This document shows, piece by piece, positions 7,141-10,481 of a DNA stretch of 10,481 nt. The translations under genes and the position numbers were made by a program. This DNA is from Bacteroidota bacterium (GTDB lineage Bacteria; Bacteroidota; Ignavibacteria; Ignavibacteriales; Ignavibacteriaceae), in assembly GCA_021796135.1 (NCBI GenBank), contig JAJYOQ010000114.1, positions 1 to 10,481 on the forward strand, read 5' to 3'. Positions within the stretch are counted from its first letter, which is position 1, and each line of letters begins with the position of its first letter. The notes under the pieces are model-generated. The model made no database searches. It saw nothing but the letters and a program-made list of their open reading frames with translations, and had not been told where the DNA came from.

Positions 7141-7272
7141 TTACATTAATCTCTCAAAAATTTCGTCCTTCTTTTCAAAAGGACACCAAACTGCACCAAG
7201 AACCATTACTTTTTGGTTATCATTTTCAAGATGGCAGCTTTCATCGCAATATATGTTTATTATTTGGGGCAT
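7141..7272 (-). pseudogene. Truncated DUF3800 gene, 5' fragment (43 codons)
   Basis: A 43-residue frame from ATG 7272 to TAA 7143-7141. Its text, with IYCDESCHLEND and then VMVLGAVWCP, is the characteristic N-terminus of DUF3800 proteins (predicted RNase H-like fold, with the D-E-S motif at the first strand). Full DUF3800 proteins are several times longer; here the frame ends after FERLM, where the usual protein continues into a helix. The remaining catalytic strands are absent, so it is a relic. The gene starts inside the end of the res'c frame (13-base overlap, different frame) and is followed by the AT-rich leader of the ATPase gene. DUF3800 genes are often seen near restriction genes; this one was probably lost when the ATPase module was inserted. 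Confidence 0.75.
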
Positions 7273-7364
7273 TTGTGTTTTCCAAGTTGCAACTTATTAT
7301 TACTCCAATATTTTGTTGGGTCGGAATAATGGGAATTGATTATGAGTTTGTCGATTTTATTCAT
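7260..7364 (-). pseudogene. Minimal restriction-gene 5' fragment (res'c)
   Basis: ATG 7364 opens a 34-codon frame whose first 20-21 codons copy the restriction-gene start: MNKIDKLIINS, then a variable stretch, then PTKYWS. It matches res'b at 16 of the first 20 residues and the intact gene at 13 of 20, so it is closer to res'b. Similarity stops near 7302; the rest of the frame is unrelated and ends at TAA 7262-7260. The ATG overlaps the stop of the KAP gene (ATGAATAA), the same kind of junction as PIN/restriction gene. It is a scar, not a functional gene. Confidence 0.8.
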
Positions 7365-8754
7365 TTGAAAACTTCATTAATATGTCACTGCATTTAATAT
7401 AATTATCAGCAATAGTTTGATTATTTACATTTGGAACACCAGGAAATTTAAATTGCTTAAATCTTAAAACAATTTCTTGTATGTTTGATTCTCCAACTAA
7501 TTTATGTATATCCCTTCTCCATTCTTCGAGAAAAAGGTCAATTTTATTAAGATCATCACGTTTTATATTGCACAAGAAATCGATTAATTTTCTACCACGA
7601 TATTTTGCAATTAATGTAAAGCAAGATGGATACAAATGGAAGATAAAACATGTAAGGAAGAGTATATCTTTATCAAAAGAGGTTTGCTTTTGTTGAAGAG
7701 TTATTGAAAGAAGATGATATCTATTAAAAATTTTTTTTATAACCCTAATGCTTGTAGAGCCATTTAAATCAAAAAGCTGAGGAGCCATATTTTCAATAAC
7801 ACTATCATTAAATAGATCCTTATTTGATTCTTTTAAGGTAGAAATAAAATTAGTAATGATTATGCCAGCATTAGAAGGAAGATCATAATTGAACTTAATT
7901 ATTTTATCTAAATAATCCTCACCACTAAAAAAAATATTATTACCATATTTAGACTTAATTCCTTCTGACAACACTTCTCTGTCTATAGCTAATACAAAAA
8001 TACAATTATCAGTTGAGAAAAAATTTTTAATAGATTCTAGAAGAATAACCGTATTTTCAGGATAACATCTATCTAAATCATCTACAAATATGATGAATTT
8101 TTCTTTTTGGATTTCATCTTCTGAATAAAGGTATAATATATAGGCTATGTAATCTTCAAAAGACTTCTTTAGCTTAAATAATCGCTTAAAGGACTTTTCT
8201 ATATTACCTTCTGAATTAAATGCTTCAATAATTTTACTAGAAAAAGAAAATGGTATATGAAATTTAAAATATGAATATATTTGAGGAACTAGTTTTAATA
8301 TTCTAACAAAAAAGCTTCTAATGTTTTCAGAATGCTTTTTACCTGGGGCATAAAATTCGATTTCTTTTATCAGTGGGTACGTTAAATTGTTAATTGATTC
8401 ATATTTCCATGGGTCAAACCAATGAGTGAATGTTGTTGCATCATAATTCCTATCTATTTCCTCTTTAATCCATTTCATAAAAACTGTTTTACCGCTTCCC
8501 CAACCTCCATTGATACAAAAGGTATATGGGCATTTTGATTCAGCTATTATTTTTGCCAAGGTAGGTACAATATTTCTTCTACCGGTTTTGTCTTCGGTAA
8601 TCGGTAAATTATCTAAATCAGGATCAAGGTGATAATGAGAATTATCTTCTTTTTTAGCCGGTTGTATTGAAGTAATGAATTTCTTTACATCAATAAATTT
8701 GGAAGGTTCAAGATTATTTAATAATGCATCTATTTCTTGTTTTTCTTCTGACAT
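7357..8754 (-). CDS. KAP-family P-loop NTPase (465 aa)
   Basis: KAP NTPases are STAND-like AAA-type ATPases, often linked to membranes and to phage exclusion (PifA of plasmid F is the namesake). Motifs: Walker A GGWGSGKT (83-90), the family's WFDPWKY (112-118), Walker B FVDDLDRC (223-230) and AIDREVL (257-263). The region between Walker A and B that carries transmembrane helices in many KAP proteins holds here a hydrophobic but charged stretch (about 145-175) that I do not call as a membrane helix. The upstream gene, 37 bases away, encodes a three-helix membrane protein that may supply the anchor. ATG 8754 has only a distant AAAGGA (about 16 bases). The TAA overlaps the ATG of the res'c scar. 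Confidence 0.88.
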   Translation of the reverse strand: MSEEKQEIDALLNNLEPSKFIDVKKFITSIQPAKKEDNSHYHLDPDLDNLPITEDKTGRRNIVPTLAKIIAESKCPYTFCINGGWGSGKTVFMKWIKEEIDRNYDATTFTHWFDPWKYESINNLTYPLIKEIEFYAPGKKHSENIRSFFVRILKLVPQIYSYFKFHIPFSFSSKIIEAFNSEGNIEKSFKRLFKLKKSFEDYIAYILYLYSEDEIQKEKFIIFVDDLDRCYPENTVILLESIKNFFSTDNCIFVLAIDREVLSEGIKSKYGNNIFFSGEDYLDKIIKFNYDLPSNAGIIITNFISTLKESNKDLFNDSVIENMAPQLFDLNGSTSIRVIKKIFNRYHLLSITLQQKQTSFDKDILFLTCFIFHLYPSCFTLIAKYRGRKLIDFLCNIKRDDLNKIDLFLEEWRRDIHKLVGESNIQEIVLRFKQFKFPGVPNVNNQTIADNYIKCSDILMKFSNE

Positions 8755-8791
8755 AAAATTATTGTCATATTCCTTTCAAAGCAATAATAAA

Positions 8792-10255
8792 CTAATTAAA
8801 TTTCCATAAATATATAGTAATCAGAGAAAGAATGATTAAAGCAAGAATCCACATGATAATGTATCTTATTCTTTTCTTTTTAATATTTATTACTTCAAAT
8901 TCAAAATCATCATCGTTATTAAATATTGTTTTAATATCTTCTTCTACTAATAAATCCTTATATCTATTTTTTAAATTTCTATAATTTGCTTCAAATCTTT
9001 CTTTATTATTATTTAGTTCCCAAATAGAAAAAAATAAAAATATTAAAGAGATAATTAAAAACCCAAGTGAAAGAAATGCAGTATCACTATTAAAAATGTG
9101 GACAGTATCATTATTACTTAATATCTTAATAATGATTACAGAGATATAAAATGAAAATAATGCAAATAGATTTTTTTTAAATGAGTCAATAAAGGAATCT
9201 ATTACTTTAGTTGCTCGCTGGGATAAATCATAAATGAATTCAGAAACTTTATTTTTTACTTCAATATATCTTTTAACATTTTCTTTTAAATAAATTTTAT
9301 AATTTGATTTAAAAGCACTTAAAGGATTACCTTTTAATTTGAACGGGTTGTTATTTTCGAAATGTAGTGAGATTAAATTACGCGTCAAATCAATTTTTTC
9401 GTGATAATTAGATTGACTATACAGCCATTCGTAAATTTTATAATATTCAAAAGCTGTACTGGCACTTAATTCATCAAAATTAATATCCCCTTCAATAGTA
9501 GTATATGAATGTAATCTATAATGTAAACTATTATTTTTAATTTCAGTAAAGTCAAAAATATACACTACCGATGTTAATAATTTAAGTTTATTAAATATAA
9601 TAACCAAAGTACCATTGCCTGTTTCAGTAATAATTTCAAAATCAGATGGGACTATATTGTCAGGAAAATTAATGCTATGGCAAGCTCCTATTTTATTTTT
9701 TATTATAGGGTTTCTATTACTGCCAAAGTGATTATTTTTAATGGGGTCATTTGTAAAAAATATTGTTGAAGTTTTTAAATTATACTCCTTTTCAAGAACT
9801 TGGAATTGCACAATAAGATCAGAATTTAGTAAAGAACTAAACTGATTTATTAAATCAGAGACGGTTAAATCATTTAAATATTTTGTAAATTGTTCAAGAT
9901 TATAAATACTAAGAATATTAAATTCTATGTTTTTATAAATGTTTAAAGTGATTGATATTTTACTATCCAAATCAATGAATCCTTTAATTTCTTCCAATTC
10001 TTTTAGGAACGTATCGCACATCACCGATTTATTTAACGTTATGGGCTCGGTAGAATTGACAACAACTTCAAGCGAATAATCATCTCTATTGGGGAAGGAA
10101 CTGAAAATTTTTAAGGTCTCTGAAATGGGTATTTCAAAGTTACTAACGTTATAGCAAAATTGAGCATATTTAAAATTATCTCCGATTTTTACTTCATTTG
10201 GTTGTAAACCAAAAATATTCCTTATTTGTTCATCAATGTTATTTAAAATAGTCAT
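8792..10255 (-). CDS. Unrecognised protein with three C-terminal membrane helices (487 aa)
   Basis: I do not recognise the family. About 360 residues of soluble, Asn/Ile-rich sequence are followed by hydrophobic segments at about 362-380 (LFALFSFYISVIIIKIL), 393-412 (FLSLGFLIISLIFLFFSIW) and 465-484 (YIIMWILALIILSLITIYLW). A charged loop with an acidic run NDDDFEFE (447-454) and a basic KKKR lies before the last helix. There is no N-terminal signal peptide. The positive charges at 459-464 suggest the loop is cytoplasmic, so the large N-terminal domain would sit on the opposite side if all three helices span; this is tentative. The gene overlaps the preceding frame by 17 bases and is followed by the KAP NTPase after 37 bases, so the two probably form one unit. 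The AT content is the highest in the window. Confidence 0.72.
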   Translation of the reverse strand: MTILNNIDEQIRNIFGLQPNEVKIGDNFKYAQFCYNVSNFEIPISETLKIFSSFPNRDDYSLEVVVNSTEPITLNKSVMCDTFLKELEEIKGFIDLDSKISITLNIYKNIEFNILSIYNLEQFTKYLNDLTVSDLINQFSSLLNSDLIVQFQVLEKEYNLKTSTIFFTNDPIKNNHFGSNRNPIIKNKIGACHSINFPDNIVPSDFEIITETGNGTLVIIFNKLKLLTSVVYIFDFTEIKNNSLHYRLHSYTTIEGDINFDELSASTAFEYYKIYEWLYSQSNYHEKIDLTRNLISLHFENNNPFKLKGNPLSAFKSNYKIYLKENVKRYIEVKNKVSEFIYDLSQRATKVIDSFIDSFKKNLFALFSFYISVIIIKILSNNDTVHIFNSDTAFLSLGFLIISLIFLFFSIWELNNNKERFEANYRNLKNRYKDLLVEEDIKTIFNNDDDFEFEVINIKKKRIRYIIMWILALIILSLITIYLWKFN

Positions 10256-10481
10256 AACCAGTATCGCTTCTAATTTTAATATATTTTATATTATTTTCTA
10301 ATTGTGGTTGGATGACATTCTTCAATTCTGGAATATTTTCTTTAATTAATAAATCTATATGAGGGAGTAATTCAATTATTGTCCGAAATCTTGCTGATAT
10401 TTCTTTTGATTTAATAGTAAATTTTGTGTCGAACTTATGCTTTTGAGGTAATTGCAATAAAGGAAGCGCAAACCCTTGTAC
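10239..10481 (-). CDS. Unrecognised protein, C-terminal 80 residues (runs off the right edge)
   Basis: The frame is open from the window edge (10481) to the stop at 10241-10239, 81 codons including the stop. A start at TTG 10457 would give a 72-residue protein, but the frame stays open upstream (VQGFALPLLQLPQ) and there is no ribosome site before that TTG, so I treat it as the 3' end of a longer gene. The visible part is mainly helical and charged, with no motif I know. It overlaps the membrane-protein gene by 17 bases, suggesting it is the first visible gene of the same operon. Confidence 0.55.
   Translation of the reverse strand, partial: VQGFALPLLQLPQKHKFDTKFTIKSKEISARFRTIIELLPHIDLLIKENIPELKNVIQPQLENNIKYIKIRSDTGYDYFK

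Noticed and set aside
5602..7696. Plus-strand open frames at 5602-5784, 6701-6910 and 7481-7696
   Set aside because: Each is antisense to a well-supported motif-bearing gene and has no independent support.
1..10481. CRISPR arrays, tRNA or rRNA genes, transposases
   Set aside because: No regularly spaced repeats, no cloverleaf or rRNA-like sequence, and no DDE or tyrosine/serine recombinase motifs were seen on either strand.

Overview
The window is an accessory 'defence island'. Every gene I can support lies on the minus strand, so the reading order runs from base 10481 down to base 1. The DNA is AT-rich, genes abut or overlap by a few bases, and most starts have weak or no Shine-Dalgarno sequences. 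Together with one TAnnTTTG-like promoter element, this suggests a low-GC member of the Bacteroidota/Ignavibacteriota group. That is only a hint, because the leftmost gene has a classical TTGACA/TATCAT promoter. Base composition looks mosaic: spot counts give 23 of 60 G+C at 2461-2520 in the restriction gene and 8 of 60 at 9001-9060 in the membrane-protein gene.

Layout in reading order: (1) the 3' end of an unrecognised gene entering from the right edge; (2) a 487-residue protein with three C-terminal membrane helices; (3) a KAP-family P-loop NTPase; (4) a very short relic of the 5' end of a restriction-helicase gene (res'c), followed by a 43-codon relic of a DUF3800 gene; (5) a RecF/OLD-like AAA ATPase directly followed by a DUF4276 TOPRIM-like protein, a two-gene layout resembling known ATPase-nuclease abortive-infection pairs; (6) a 100-codon 5' relic of the same restriction gene (res'b); (7) a three-gene module of GHKL-type ATPase with an N-terminal STAS-like part, a DUF4325 STAS-like protein and a PIN-domain ribonuclease; (8) an apparently intact 923-residue type III-like restriction helicase-nuclease (DEAH helicase plus C-terminal PD-(D/E)XK); (9) after a 112-base gap, the 5' end of a HicA-like toxin gene with its own promoter and a palindromic operator.

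The most striking structure is the threefold reuse of the restriction gene's 5' end. Each of three accessory modules (membrane/KAP, ATPase/DUF4276, ATPase/STAS/PIN) is followed at once by a copy of the res start: 20-21 recognisable codons at 7364-7302, 100 codons at 5302-5003, and the whole gene from 3118. This looks like repeated insertion of modules at one slot, the start of res, with a scar left each time. The intact copy and res'b differ at 28 of 111 bases in codons 1-37 but at only 5 bases, all silent, in codons 38-100. The scars therefore come from diverged alleles joined by recombination and not from simple tandem duplication.

Functionally, the island probably combines restriction by the res product, whose methyltransferase partner is not in the window, with at least three other candidate anti-phage or toxin-like modules. 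The ATPase/STAS/PIN trio is the best candidate for an undescribed system: its parts resemble a partner-switching regulatory module, as in anti-sigma/anti-anti-sigma systems, with a PIN ribonuclease in place of the sigma factor.
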